A DNA stretch of 64,000 nucleotides. It comes from Planobispora longispora (GTDB lineage: Bacteria; Actinomycetota; Actinomycetes; Streptosporangiales; Streptosporangiaceae). Positions 26,301-35,209 of this stretch are shown piece by piece. The notes below the pieces were generated by a model that was given only the letters and a program-made list of their open reading frames with translations, was not told the DNA's origin and made no database searches. Positions within the stretch are counted from its first letter, which is position 1, and each line of letters begins with the position of its first letter. Both the position numbers and the translations under genes were made by a program. The stretch lies in NCBI RefSeq assembly GCF_016863135.1, contig NZ_BOOH01000013.1, positions 1 to 64,000 of the forward strand, in the 5' to 3' direction.

Positions 26301-27007
26301 GCCTGCCTGCGGTCGCGGTACAGGGCGCGCATCAGCAGCCCCCACAGGCCCTCGCGGTAGGGGTCGTGTTCGAGCAGGCGCTCGGCCTCGACGGCCACCT
26401 CGGCGTGGCGGCCCAGGGCGAGCCAGGCCTCCGCCCGGACCGACAGCGCGGACATCCGCGTCTCGGTGAGCCGGGTGGCGAGGGATCCGGCGAAGGAGTC
26501 GTCGGGGAAGTCGGCCAGCGGCTCCCCCCGCCATTGCGAGAGGGCGGGAGCCAGGATGCGCTCGACCTCCTCCGGCCTGTTCGCGGCGAGGGCGGAGTGC
26601 GCGGCCTCGCACGCCGCGGTGAACCGGTTGGCGTCCACCTGCCCGCTGGAGATGTCGAGCAGGTAGCCGGGCTCGCGGGTGCGCAGGACGCGGGCGGGGG
26701 AGCGCGGGCTGCGCAGCGGTTCGAGGATCCGGCGCAGCTGGGAGATGTACGCCTGGAGCGTTCCCGTGGCACTGGAGGGGGGCTCGTCGGCCCACAGGCG
26801 GTCGATGAGCTGGTCGAGGGGGACGATCTGGGGGGCGTTCAGCAGCAGCAGCGCCAGGACGGCCCGCTGCTTGCGCGGGCCGATGTCGAGGACCGTTCCC
26901 GAGGAGTCCACGACCTCCAGCGGTCCCAGGATCCGGAAATCCAGCCCCGCGCCCGTCCCGTCCGCCTCGTCCACCGGGGCTCGCATGCCATCGACCGCCG
27001 TTCGCAT
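23399..27007 (-). CDS. SARP-type transcriptional activator with ATPase and TPR regions
   Basis: A 1202-residue AfsR/LAL-like regulator. Domain order: OmpR-like DNA-binding domain (about 20-115, FRILGPLEVVDSSGTVLDIGPRKQRAVLALLLL), bacterial transcriptional activator BTAD domain (about 120-265, ending LLGDELGLDPSPELRRLERAIL), an Ala/Pro-rich linker with repeated units (about 275-345), an AAA-type ATPase (Walker A VSGESGIGKTR), then about 650 residues of helical TPR-like repeats. Such proteins activate secondary-metabolism or stress genes in response to nucleotide and ligand. Its ATG shares one base with the stop of the upstream GNAT gene (TGATG), so the two are coupled. The target is unknown; a divergent oxidase gene begins 794 bases beyond its start. 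Confidence 0.9.
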   Translation of the reverse strand: MRTAVDGMRAPVDEADGTGAGLDFRILGPLEVVDSSGTVLDIGPRKQRAVLALLLLNAPQIVPLDQLIDRLWADEPPSSATGTLQAYISQLRRILEPLRSPRSPARVLRTREPGYLLDISSGQVDANRFTAACEAAHSALAANRPEEVERILAPALSQWRGEPLADFPDDSFAGSLATRLTETRMSALSVRAEAWLALGRHAEVAVEAERLLEHDPYREGLWGLLMRALYRDRRQAEALAVYQRCRTLLGDELGLDPSPELRRLERAILDQDASLDGPWPHAPWPQTPPAAPAAPAGSDVSAAAAGPGVSTAPAEPAPSAAPAVLTAPGLVPALAAAPAVLTLPGLAPVPAAGDLPRLVGRQPHLRRIADRVEEAGIGRGGVFLVSGESGIGKTRLAEAAAEMAGGRGLTVVWSRCIEGSGAPAFWPWIQVLQAFHDDGDDLHEVLRRLTGDGRPHGTAPSADAADPDTARFLLYDAISRVLSRRASARPLLVLMEDIHWADAASLKLLTFLAGDLHRVPLLVLATLRPEPAEARQALTDVLGELTRQRGTERMGVTAFTTEQIADYLGGTDPELVRALHDRTGGNPFFLGELLRLLASVHPLDRVTTADVVALAVPDGVRDVIAQRVSRLPEDSQTLLRVAAVIGREVGADMLEAASGIGGARLMMLLEPAVATGLLAEVDGGWDYRFSHALVQEALYSGLSRLQRAQLHGRVGEAAESLARGDLDARLPVLAHHFGLAARVGYAAKATSYAARAAAQASARLAYDEAVMFWEQALASLDPSAPEASSSRYALLVELGRARRVTGDVVGARVALDEAVTLATDLGDDAVIEAATVFGGITLWNWRAYGVVDRRMIAVLEDQLSRLPAGQERRRAELLGTLGVELYYGERQREGQRYAAEAVELARATGDPQLLARALNNFIIAAWTPENDEDRYRAAEEILTLPGLTRATEITARMHRMPGFLRAGMLADFDAELARCQRLTAEVRMPELETQVTYAGVGRAMLDGDWDEADRLTTAATDSYRRTSLWGPDALKMACTFFSAWGRGRQPQGLLDQLVEAGDDDSNRLLRPTAVLAALEAGDEALAHRLIDRWGVTVERDWAWQYMVWQWGLVAARIGRPDPHGLLEQLTPIASQLMTMGTGCVSWGSLHDVVALLLRRTGRIEEALAHAEQAAETHRRLGLRSMERRSAGLVGELRAALQD

Positions 27008-27525
27008 CACAGTTCCCGCCCGAACCAGATGATCGCGGGGGAGTCGAAACTTCCCATATCGTACTGATATGTCCAGCTTGTGTCCCTCGTTTCTTCCGCC
27101 GCGACGGCCACAGGAGTGAACTCCGCCGCGCGCAGCAGCGCGCGCATCCCGTCGTCCCCCGGCGTGGCCAGATAGTGCACCCGCCGTATCCCGTCGGCGC
27201 GTAACTCGGTCAGCAGGTCGCCCAGGAGCCGTCGTCCCAGCCCCCTTGCCCGGTACGGCGCCGCCACCGCCAGCGCGCGCAGGCGGGCCAGGGGCGCGGT
27301 CCGTCCCGTCTGGACCAGGGCGGCGGCCAGCGGCGGCGCCTCGGCCGGGCCGCCCAGATCGGCCAGGACGTACATGCGGCAGCGGGCCGCGGAGACCTCG
27401 CCCAGGGCCGAGGTCAGCGCCGGGCCGAGCAGCCGGGCGCCCGCCGCGTTCACGTGCGCCGGGACCTCCCGCAGCAGCAGGGTGCTGAAGGACGGGGACG
27501 ACCTGGGGTCGGGTGGCGACGGCAT
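27007..27525 (-). CDS. GNAT-family N-acetyltransferase
   Basis: A 172-residue GCN5-related acyltransferase. The acetyl-CoA-binding motif A is visible as LRALAVAAPYRARGLGRRLLGDLL, with the P-loop RARGLG (about residues 92-97), preceded by an Ala-rich beta region and followed by YLATPGDDGMRALLRAAEF, the motif B helix. The substrate is unknown. It is the first gene of a two-gene unit with the SARP regulator, overlapping it by one base, and may modify the regulator or a shared target; that is inference. The start at 27525 precedes the 275-bp spacer shared with the divergent oxidase gene. Confidence 0.8.
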   Translation of the reverse strand: MPSPPDPRSSPSFSTLLLREVPAHVNAAGARLLGPALTSALGEVSAARCRMYVLADLGGPAEAPPLAAALVQTGRTAPLARLRALAVAAPYRARGLGRRLLGDLLTELRADGIRRVHYLATPGDDGMRALLRAAEFTPVAVAAEETRDTSWTYQYDMGSFDSPAIIWFGREL

Positions 27526-27800
27526 GCCCCCAGCATCGACCGGCGCTCTAGGACGCCGCTTGGATCCGCTTCGCGACCCCTCGGATCCCCCCGCCCGCCG
27601 CCGTCGCCCGCCCGTTCCCCCTCGCCTCCCCCGCCCGCCCGCACCGGGATCACCGTGTGGTTATGGAACCTTCCAAGCCGCCTCCTGGTGGCGCACAGGT
27701 CACGCCCCAGTGCCGTCCTAGAGGCACGTGGGATAACTGGCGGCGGATCAGGCGGACCCGCCCGATCACCTCTCACCACCCCTCACCAGGAGGAGACAAC

Positions 27801-29240
27801 ATGAGCGTTCACCCGGCTTCCGGCATCGCCGGCACGGACCTAGAGATCCTGCGCAAGGACGTCCGGGGGACCGTCCTCGCCCCGGGCCAGGACGGCTTCG
27901 AGGAGGAGGCGGCCGGGTTCAACCTCGCCGTCCGGCACCGTCCCGCGGTGATCGTGGGCGCCGCCGGCGCCGAGGACGTCGCCGCCGCGCTCCGCTTCGC
28001 CACCGCCCACCGCCTGCCCGTCGCCGTGCAGGCCACCGGCCACGGGGCGGTCCAGGCGGCGGACGGCGCGGTTCTGATCACCACGTCGCGGATGCGCGGC
28101 GTCAGCGTCGACGCCTCCGCCCGCAGCGCCACGATCGCCGCGGGCTGCACCTGGGCCGAGGTCGTCGAGGCGGCCGCGCCGTACGGCCTGGCCCCGCTCA
28201 ACGGCTCGTCCTCCCGGGTCGGCGCGGTCGGCTACACCCTCGGCGGCGGTCTCGGCCCGATCGCGCGGACCTTCGGCTTCGCCGCCGACCACGTACGGGA
28301 GATCACCGTCGTGACCGCCGACGGCACGATCCGCGTCGCCGACGCCACCCGCGAGACCGACCTGTTCTGGGGACTGCGCGGCGGCAAGGGCAGCTTCGGC
28401 GTGGTGACGTCGATGACGATCGACCTGTTCCCGGTGACCTCCCTGTACGGCGGCGGCCTGTACTACGCCGCCGAGGACGCCGCCCGGGTCCTGCACGCCT
28501 ACCGCGACTGGGTCGGCGCGCTCCCCGAGTCCGTCACCACCTCCGTGGCGATGCTCCGCCTGCCTCCGGCGCCCGAGCTCCCGGAGCCGCTGCGCGGGCG
28601 TTTCGTCGTCCACCTCCGCTTCGCCTGCGTAGGCGAGGACCAGGAGGCGGAGGCCCTGCTCGCCCCCATGCGCGAGGCGGCCCAGCCGATCTTCGGAGCC
28701 GTCGGGCGGATGCCGTACACCGAGATCGACGTCGTTCACAGCGACCCGGTGGACCCCATGCCGACCTGCGAGCGCGGCGCCCTCCTGCGCGAGCTCACGG
28801 AGGAGACGGTGGAGGCGATGCTGGCGGCCGCCGGCCCCGCCGCCGAGGTCCCGCTCGCCATCGTGGAACTGCGCCAGCTGGGCGGCGCGCTGGCCCGCGA
28901 GCCCGAGGAGCCGAACGCCGTCGGCGGGCGCGACGCCGCCTTCTGCCTGCTGGTCATCGGCGCCCCGGTGCCCGAGCTGATGGACACGGTGGTCCCCGCG
29001 TGCGTCCAGGCGACCGTCGAGGCCCTGGCCCCCTGGTCGACCGGGGGCGCGCTGCTCAACTTCCTGGGCGGCGGGTTCGACGCCGAGCGGATCTCCCGGG
29101 TCTGGCCGGAGGCGGCGCTGCGCAGGCTGGTGGAGCTGAAGGACCGCTACGACCCGGAGAACCTGTTCCGCCTCGGCCACGTCGTCCCGCGCGACGGCCT
29201 GCCGGGGGGTACGGGGCGGAAGGACCACCCGCAGCACTGA
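27801..29240 (+). CDS. FAD-linked oxidase of the berberine-bridge type
   Basis: A 479-residue flavoprotein with a PCMH-type FAD domain (about 35-210) and a C-terminal BBE segment ending RYDPENLFRLGHVV. The His in ATGHGAVQAADGAV is the expected site of covalent 8-alpha-histidyl flavin attachment. The second attachment Cys of bicovalent enzymes is not evident at the YTLGGGLG segment, suggesting single linkage. Family members oxidise sugars, alcohols or natural-product intermediates. ATG 27801 follows AGGAGGAG (27788-27795). The gene diverges from the GNAT-SARP pair and is a candidate target of that activator. No signal peptide. Confidence 0.85.
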   Translation: MSVHPASGIAGTDLEILRKDVRGTVLAPGQDGFEEEAAGFNLAVRHRPAVIVGAAGAEDVAAALRFATAHRLPVAVQATGHGAVQAADGAVLITTSRMRGVSVDASARSATIAAGCTWAEVVEAAAPYGLAPLNGSSSRVGAVGYTLGGGLGPIARTFGFAADHVREITVVTADGTIRVADATRETDLFWGLRGGKGSFGVVTSMTIDLFPVTSLYGGGLYYAAEDAARVLHAYRDWVGALPESVTTSVAMLRLPPAPELPEPLRGRFVVHLRFACVGEDQEAEALLAPMREAAQPIFGAVGRMPYTEIDVVHSDPVDPMPTCERGALLRELTEETVEAMLAAAGPAAEVPLAIVELRQLGGALAREPEEPNAVGGRDAAFCLLVIGAPVPELMDTVVPACVQATVEALAPWSTGGALLNFLGGGFDAERISRVWPEAALRRLVELKDRYDPENLFRLGHVVPRDGLPGGTGRKDHPQH

Positions 29241-29250
29241 TCGGTCCTCC

Positions 29251-31143
29251 TCACGGCTCCCGGGGCGGGGCGATGACCGGGCGGAGGACGTCCAGGACCG
29301 TCGCGTCCTCGATCGTCGAGGGCACCGGTTCGTCGGCGCCCTCGGCCATGCCCCGCATGGTCTTGCGCAGGATCTTGCCCGACCTGGTCTTCGGCAGCGC
29401 CGGAACCACGTCCACCCGCTTCAGCGAGGCCACCGCCCCCACCTCGTCCCGGACCGCCCGGACCAGCTCGGCGCAGACGACGTCGGGGTCGGCCTCCACG
29501 CCGCTCTTGAGCACCACGAAGCCGCGGGGGACCTGGCCCTTCAGCGCGTCGGCGACCCCGATGACCGCGCACTCCGCGACCGCCGGGTGCGCGGCCAGCA
29601 CCGCCTCCATCGACCCGGTCGAGAGCCGGTGCCCGGCCACGTTGATCACGTCGTCGGTGCGGCCCATCACGAACAGGTAGCCGTCCTCGTCCCGGTAACC
29701 GCCGTCGCCGGTCAGGTAGTGGCCGGGGAAGGCCGACAGGTACGAGCCCACGTAACGCCCATCGTCCTGCCAGAGCGTGGGGAGGGCGCCCGGCGGGAGC
29801 GGGAGCCGCAGGCAGATGGCGCCCTCCTGACCGGGGGCGCACTCCCGGCCGTCGCCGTCGAGGACCCGTACGTCGTAGCCGGGGACGGGCACGGTGGGGG
29901 AGCCCGGCTTGATCGGCATGGGCTCCAGTCCCCGCAGGTTCGCCGCGACGGGCCAGCCGGTCTCGGTCTGCCACCAGTGGTCGATCACCGGGACGCCCAG
30001 CTTCTCCGAGGCCCAGTGGTAGGTGTCGGGGTCCAGGCGCTCCCCGGCCAGGAACAGCGTCCGCAGCGACGAGACGTCGTACTTCCCGAGCAGGGTCGCG
30101 GCCGGGTCCTCCCGCTTGATCGCCCGGAACGCGGTGGGGGCGGTGAACAGGGTGTTCACCCCGTGCTCGGCGATCACCCGCCAGAACGCGCCCGCGTCCG
30201 GCGTGCCGACCGGCTTGCCCTCGTAGAGCACGGTCGCCGCGCCGAGCAGCAGCGGGCCGTACACGATGTAGGAGTGGCCGACCACCCAGCCCACGTCGGA
30301 GGCCGCCCAGAACACGTCGTCCGGCAGGGCGCCGTAGACGTTGTGCATGCTCCACAGCAGCGCCACCGCGTGCCCGCCGTTGTCGCGCACCACGCCCTTG
30401 GGCAGGCCGGTGGTCCCGCTGGTGTAGAGGATGTAGAGCGGATCGGTCGCCTTCACCGGCACGCACCCCGCCGGGCCGGTCGCGGCGGAGGTCATGGCGG
30501 CGGCCCAGTCGACGTCCCGGCCGGGCACGAGCTCGGCGACGGCCTGCTCGCGCTGGAGGATCACGCACCGCTCGAGCCGGTGCGCGGCGAGATCGAGCGC
30601 CGCGTCGAGCATCGGCTTGTACGGCACCACCCGGCTCGGCTCGATCCCGCAGGAGGCCGAGACGACGACCTTGGGCCGCGCGTCGTCGATCCGGACCGCC
30701 AGCTCCTTCGGCGCGAACCCGCCGAACACCACCGAGTGCACCGCCCCCAGCCGCGCGCAGGCGAGCATGGCGACCACCGCCTCGGGCACCATCGGCATGT
30801 AGATCACGACCCGGTCGCCCTCGGCCACGCCCAGGTCCCGGAGCACCCCGGCGAACCGGGCGACCTCCGCCAGCAGCTCGGCGTAGGTGAAGCGGCGGAC
30901 GGTCCCGGTGACCGGGCTGTCGTAGATCAGCGCGAGCCGCTCGCCGCGCCCCGCCTCCACGTGCCGGTCGAGCGCGTTGAAACAGGTGTTCAGCTCCCCG
31001 TCGGGGAACCAGCGGTAGAAGGGCGCGTCGTCACGGTCCAGGACGCGGCCGGGTGCCCGGCTCCAGGTGACGGCCCGGGCGGCTTCGTTCCAGAAGCCCT
31101 GGGGGTCGGCGATGCTGCGGGCGAAGGCGTCAGCGTACGACAT
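29251..31143 (-). CDS. prpE: Propionyl-CoA synthetase (propionate-CoA ligase)
   Basis: AMP-forming acyl-CoA synthetase, 630 residues, the length of PrpE. The family P-loop is YTSGTTGLPKGV; ASDVGWVVGHSYIVYGPLLLGAATVLYEG and YWQTE-like WWQTETGWPVAANLRGL match PrpE closely. The hinge Asp lies in LTGDGGYRDEDGYLFVMGRTDDVINVAGHRL and the catalytic, acetylation-regulated Lys in PKTRSGKILRKT. It activates propionate, and probably acetate more weakly, in the cytosol. ATG 31143 aligns with the PrpE start (MSYADAFARSIADP); an upstream open region adds about 40 residues without similarity. A CATTAT -10 lies just before the start, so the mRNA may be nearly leaderless. It converges on the oxidase gene with a 10-base gap. 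Confidence 0.9.
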   Translation of the reverse strand: MSYADAFARSIADPQGFWNEAARAVTWSRAPGRVLDRDDAPFYRWFPDGELNTCFNALDRHVEAGRGERLALIYDSPVTGTVRRFTYAELLAEVARFAGVLRDLGVAEGDRVVIYMPMVPEAVVAMLACARLGAVHSVVFGGFAPKELAVRIDDARPKVVVSASCGIEPSRVVPYKPMLDAALDLAAHRLERCVILQREQAVAELVPGRDVDWAAAMTSAATGPAGCVPVKATDPLYILYTSGTTGLPKGVVRDNGGHAVALLWSMHNVYGALPDDVFWAASDVGWVVGHSYIVYGPLLLGAATVLYEGKPVGTPDAGAFWRVIAEHGVNTLFTAPTAFRAIKREDPAATLLGKYDVSSLRTLFLAGERLDPDTYHWASEKLGVPVIDHWWQTETGWPVAANLRGLEPMPIKPGSPTVPVPGYDVRVLDGDGRECAPGQEGAICLRLPLPPGALPTLWQDDGRYVGSYLSAFPGHYLTGDGGYRDEDGYLFVMGRTDDVINVAGHRLSTGSMEAVLAAHPAVAECAVIGVADALKGQVPRGFVVLKSGVEADPDVVCAELVRAVRDEVGAVASLKRVDVVPALPKTRSGKILRKTMRGMAEGADEPVPSTIEDATVLDVLRPVIAPPREP

Positions 31144-31433
31144 TGCGCCATAATGCATCCGCTCATGGGCATCCGGGAGATGCCCTGTCGGCCAGTGGTC
31201 GGTTCCATGCGCTCGCCGGAGTCGGAAGCGGCCGCAACCGCTGGCCGAAAAAATACGGGAAATCATAATTAATCGGGATGCTCGGGGTGGGTGAACGGCG
31301 AGCGCGCCGATTGCCGCCGTCCGCCGGCGTGAACATTTTCCCGATGCGCCTCCCCGGCCTCTCGCGTTTCCTCTCGGCGGTCTGGGATCCTTGCGTTCCG
31401 GAGTGAGGGAGAAATCAAGAGACCCGGTCAGGG

Positions 31434-32501
31434 GTGAGGGATGTGCCCGTCGCTTTGAACTCCGACGGCCGCTTGGAGGTGTTCGTCCGGAGCGGCGGAA
31501 ACGAGCTGTGGCACATCTGGCAGACCACGCCGGGCGGTCAGTGGTCCGGGTGGAGCTCTCTCGGCGGGAAGGTGTACGGAAGGCCGGCCGTGGCGGGCAA
31601 CGCCGACGGCCGCCTGGAGGTGTTCGCGCCGGGCGGCCTCACCCGGCTGTGGCACATCTGGCAGACGGCGCCCGCCGCCGGCCCGTGGTCGGAGTGGCAC
31701 CCGCTCGGCGAGATGACCTCACAAGGACCGGCCGTGGCGGGCAACGCCGACGGCCGCCTGGAGGTCTTCACCCCCGGCAACTCCAGGCGCCGCTTCGAGC
31801 ACGTCTGGCAGACCGCGCCGAACAACGGCTGGTCCGAGCCGGGCGTCCTGGGCGAACTGCGGCACTGGCCCGGATCGCCCGTCGTCGGGCGCAACGCCGA
31901 CGGCCGCCTTGAGGTCTTCAGCCGCTCCTATCGCGATTCCGAGCTGGTGCACGCCTGGCAGATCTTCACCCCCTCGGGCATCACCTGGTCCGACTGGCAC
32001 CCGTTCGGCGGGAACGGGCCGGTAGCCGTCGGCGGCAACGCCGACGGGCGGCTGGAGATATTCATGATCGGTTCCGACAAGGCCCTCTGGCACCGGTGGC
32101 AGATCTTCACCCCCTCGGGCATCACCTGGTCCGGCTGGCGCTCGCTCGGCGGGGTGCTCGACGCCGAGACGCTCGCCGTGGGACGCAACGCCGACGGGCG
32201 GCTGGAGGTGTTCGCCCGCCCGGAGGTCCGGTCCGACGACGGGATCACGCGCCGGCCGGGACCGATATTCCACATCTGGCAGACGGCACCGGGCTCCGCC
32301 TGGTCGGAATGGGAGCCTCTCGGCGGGCTCGACACGCGCTTCGATGGAGGCCCGGTGGTCGGGCGGAACGCCGACGGCCGCCTGGAGGTGTTCGCCCGCG
32401 GTTTCGGGGGCCCGCTGTGGCACATCTGGCAGATATCCGAATCCGGGGGGATCTCCTGGTCGCATTGGGAATCGCTGGACGGGTCGGTTCAGGAAATGTA
32501 A
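31434..32501 (+). CDS. Seven-bladed beta-propeller lectin, PLL type
   Basis: A 355-residue protein made almost entirely of seven repeats of about 45-55 residues. Each has the pattern NADGRLEVF, then WHIWQT, then a WSxW step and LGG (for example VGRNADGRLEVFARG and LWHIWQI). This is the repeat of the PLL/PHL lectins of Photorhabdus, whose seven blades bind fucose and related sugars between blades. Seven repeats would close one propeller. There is no signal peptide, as in the known PLLs. GTG 31434 is assigned with low certainty (GTG 31443 also possible; CAGGGG abuts the start). It is followed 18 bases later by an 886-aa gene, probably in one operon. Confidence 0.82.
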   Translation: MRDVPVALNSDGRLEVFVRSGGNELWHIWQTTPGGQWSGWSSLGGKVYGRPAVAGNADGRLEVFAPGGLTRLWHIWQTAPAAGPWSEWHPLGEMTSQGPAVAGNADGRLEVFTPGNSRRRFEHVWQTAPNNGWSEPGVLGELRHWPGSPVVGRNADGRLEVFSRSYRDSELVHAWQIFTPSGITWSDWHPFGGNGPVAVGGNADGRLEIFMIGSDKALWHRWQIFTPSGITWSGWRSLGGVLDAETLAVGRNADGRLEVFARPEVRSDDGITRRPGPIFHIWQTAPGSAWSEWEPLGGLDTRFDGGPVVGRNADGRLEVFARGFGGPLWHIWQISESGGISWSHWESLDGSVQEM

Positions 32502-32519
32502 GCCGATCGGAGAGCGAAC

Positions 32520-35180
32520 ATGCTGGTGTCCATCTTCCTCGCCGACAACGCCTTCGAACGCCTGGTCAAAATACGGCTTCTCGCGGAGTTCCGTCCGATC
32601 GACGAGCCGCTGCCCTACAAGGGCGAGTCCTGCTATATGGATGGGTTCGAAATAACGTCGATGCGGATCGGCCGGTCGTCGCGGCCGTTCACCTTCGCCC
32701 TCAACCGGCCGCAGCCCGACGGGACCGTCGCGCCGGCGGGTCCCGTCCTCGGGGTGGCGCCGATGGCCGTCAAGGTCAGCGGCGCGCTCCTGCTCGTCTC
32801 GTCCGCCGCGGTCAAGGCCGCGAGCCCCCCCGGGCCGGACGGGCGCCACGGCCTGCCGGACCGGCCGGAGCACCTGCGGGTGCCGATCATCGACGCCGAG
32901 CTCGACGCCTTCTTCACGGTCGCACCGGACGGCACGCCGCTGCTGAACCTCCCGCTCCGGGCGGTCCCCGGCGCCGAGCTCCTCGGCGACGTGCCGACCT
33001 TCCTCGGCGACCTGACCTCCCTGACCGTGCCCTTCCCGGTCAGGGACGCCTTCGCCGAACTGCTGGGACCGCAAGGGGGCCGGGTCCTCAACGCGGGCGT
33101 CGTCGCACTGACCGAGGGCCGGGGCGTGGAGATCCGGCTGGAGCTCGAACCGATCGCCCAGGGCGACGCCGCGGCCGAGAACGGCCGCCTGAGAGACTGG
33201 GCCGCCTTCTTCGCGGGCGGGCAGCCCGCGCTGCTCGCCGGCCACGACTGGGCGATCGACCTGCCGGCGGGGCCGCTCGCCGACAAGGGCGCGCGCGAGC
33301 TCGACGAGCAGTTCGGCAAGCCCGGCGTCGCCGCGCACTTCACCTCCAGCGGCGACGCCGGGGGCGCCTTCTCCCCCGGCAGACCGGGGTTCGACTTCCG
33401 CAAGCACGGCTTCTTCCCCGGCGGCTGCGCGGGCCTCGACATCCGGGCCACGGTGGAGTCGTCGACGACCCTGTCCGTCCCCGCCCCGGACACGCTCCGG
33501 ACGAGCGTCGAGCTCGACGTCGACCTCGACGACTGGGACTCCTTCAAATGCATGCTGATCTCCCTGGTCAACCCCCTGGCGGGCATCATCACCACCTTCG
33601 ACCAGGAACTGCCGTGGTTCGCGTTTCCGCTGGTCGGCGCGTTGCTGCCGCTGGTGCCGATAGCCTTCGGGCTCGGCGGCGACGACGTCCTGACCCGTGA
33701 AGCGATCAAGGAGGCGCAGAGCGCGGCCGCCGACAAGGACGGGACGGTCGTCGTCCGGACCGGCCTGAACAGCTTCCGCGTCGACGTCACCAAGAAGGTC
33801 ACGACCCCGCTGACCCGCGACTGGCTGGTCGTGGAGGACGTCGCCGGCGCCGGGGACCGCCTCGTGCTGCGCGGCCGCTTCACCGCCCCGGACCTGCGGA
33901 CGCTGCCGCGCCTGCGGGGGACGCTGAGCGACCCCTTCGGGTTCTGGACGGAGCGGGACCGCTGCTCCACCGCCGGGGAGTGGGAGACCTTCGCGACGCT
34001 GACGCTCGGCCTGGAGGACGAGACCGGCAGGCCGGTCCACCGGCCGGCGCTGCCGATCCGCTACGGCATCGACGTCCAGCCGGTCGACGGCAAGTACGCG
34101 GTGGTCGGCCAGACGACATGGAGGATCGTCGACGACGCGCAGCGGGTCTACACCGGCCCGGCCACGCTGGTCCGCTGGACCGGAAGCCCGCCGGGCGTCT
34201 TCGAGATCCAGGTCATCAACCCGCCCGAGCCCTTCCGCTCGGCGCCGTACCCGTTCCGCATGCGCTTGTTCACCTCGACCGGGGTGCGGGAGTTCGAGAT
34301 CCCGGCGCCGCCGCCGGTGCCCCGGCCGCCGGAGACCGAGGAGGAGCGGATCGCCGAGGCGGCCAAGCGGATCTCCGACTGCTACACCTTCTCCACGCTG
34401 CTCACCCGGGTGAAAGCCCTCCAGGTGTTCTGGCTGCCCACGCCTCAGCCCGTGATCAGGACCGCCCAGCACTGGCTGGTCGCGATCCGCGGGCTCGACG
34501 GGGAGGACCGGGTCAACGTGTGGGACGCGCACACCCGCGAACTGCTCGCCGAGACCCGTCCCTACGCCGGGGGACTGACCGAGGTCTCGCTGGTCCTGCC
34601 CGCCGGGCAGGCGGTGCGGGCGCTGCAGCTCACGTTGAACGAGGAGCCGCCGATCCCGATGGAGACGTACGCCCGCCGGGTGGCCGCCCTGCGGGGCCGG
34701 GACGGGGCCGCCCAGCACACCGTCCTGATCCGCCAGACACCCCTCCACACCGTGGCCGAGATCGCGCTCGGCCGGGCGGCCGAGACGGTCGTCCCCCAGC
34801 GGGACCGGGAGCGGCTGAGCCTCTTCACCCGCGGCCCGGACGGGTTCGGACGCATCGACCTCGACCCTCTCGACCCGGGACGGCACCCGGTCGGCACGCG
34901 CGTCGAACCCGATGCCGCCCCCGGGGGGCAACTTCCCGGAGCCGGCATGCGGGTCACGCGGGCGTCCCACGAGGGACGCGCGGTGACCGAGATCGTCGAG
35001 ACGGGCCTCGCCGGGCGGGAGCGGCTGGTCGGGCGCTACCGCGCCCGCCCCTGGTACGACCGCGGCGGCGTCGCCGGCGGTTTCTTCGCCCAGCTCGACG
35101 AGGCGGGCACGACGGTCACGCTGTACGTGCGGGGGGCGACGCGCACCGTCATGCCCGACATCGGCGCCCGCCGGCCATGA
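32520..35180 (+). CDS. Unrecognised 886-residue protein linked to the PLL lectin
   Basis: I do not recognise this family. The start is firm: ATG 32520 with CGGAGAG six bases upstream. The protein has no signal peptide; a single hydrophobic stretch (FAFPLVGALLPLVPIAFGLGG, about residues 363-383) follows a region reading LISLVNPLAGIITTFDQELPW and could insert into a membrane. Residues about 1-110 are beta-rich (SIFLADNAFERLVKIRLLAEF). Residues about 480-620 also look like beta strands separated by proline-rich turns. A helical segment PETEEERIAEAAKRISDCYTF precedes a C-terminal region with MPDIGARRP at its end. Its base composition is like its neighbours. Co-transcription with the lectin suggests a secreted-by-lysis or intracellular effector pair; that is inference. 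Confidence 0.75.
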   Translation: MLVSIFLADNAFERLVKIRLLAEFRPIDEPLPYKGESCYMDGFEITSMRIGRSSRPFTFALNRPQPDGTVAPAGPVLGVAPMAVKVSGALLLVSSAAVKAASPPGPDGRHGLPDRPEHLRVPIIDAELDAFFTVAPDGTPLLNLPLRAVPGAELLGDVPTFLGDLTSLTVPFPVRDAFAELLGPQGGRVLNAGVVALTEGRGVEIRLELEPIAQGDAAAENGRLRDWAAFFAGGQPALLAGHDWAIDLPAGPLADKGARELDEQFGKPGVAAHFTSSGDAGGAFSPGRPGFDFRKHGFFPGGCAGLDIRATVESSTTLSVPAPDTLRTSVELDVDLDDWDSFKCMLISLVNPLAGIITTFDQELPWFAFPLVGALLPLVPIAFGLGGDDVLTREAIKEAQSAAADKDGTVVVRTGLNSFRVDVTKKVTTPLTRDWLVVEDVAGAGDRLVLRGRFTAPDLRTLPRLRGTLSDPFGFWTERDRCSTAGEWETFATLTLGLEDETGRPVHRPALPIRYGIDVQPVDGKYAVVGQTTWRIVDDAQRVYTGPATLVRWTGSPPGVFEIQVINPPEPFRSAPYPFRMRLFTSTGVREFEIPAPPPVPRPPETEEERIAEAAKRISDCYTFSTLLTRVKALQVFWLPTPQPVIRTAQHWLVAIRGLDGEDRVNVWDAHTRELLAETRPYAGGLTEVSLVLPAGQAVRALQLTLNEEPPIPMETYARRVAALRGRDGAAQHTVLIRQTPLHTVAEIALGRAAETVVPQRDRERLSLFTRGPDGFGRIDLDPLDPGRHPVGTRVEPDAAPGGQLPGAGMRVTRASHEGRAVTEIVETGLAGRERLVGRYRARPWYDRGGVAGGFFAQLDEAGTTVTLYVRGATRTVMPDIGARRP

Positions 35181-35209
35181 GGGGACGCCGGGACGCCTGA
35201 GCGGGGCGC

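Noticed and set aside
23399-29240. Possible biosynthetic gene cluster suggested by a giant SARP, a GNAT enzyme and a berberine-bridge oxidase
   Set aside because: No polyketide, peptide, terpene or other scaffold-forming gene lies nearby; flanks are primary metabolism.
31719-34970. Very long reverse-strand open frame opposite the lectin and 886-aa genes
   Set aside because: Its composition follows from codon bias of the plus-strand genes, it lacks family features and has no ribosome site, whereas both plus-strand genes have repeats, starts and spacing that fit real genes.
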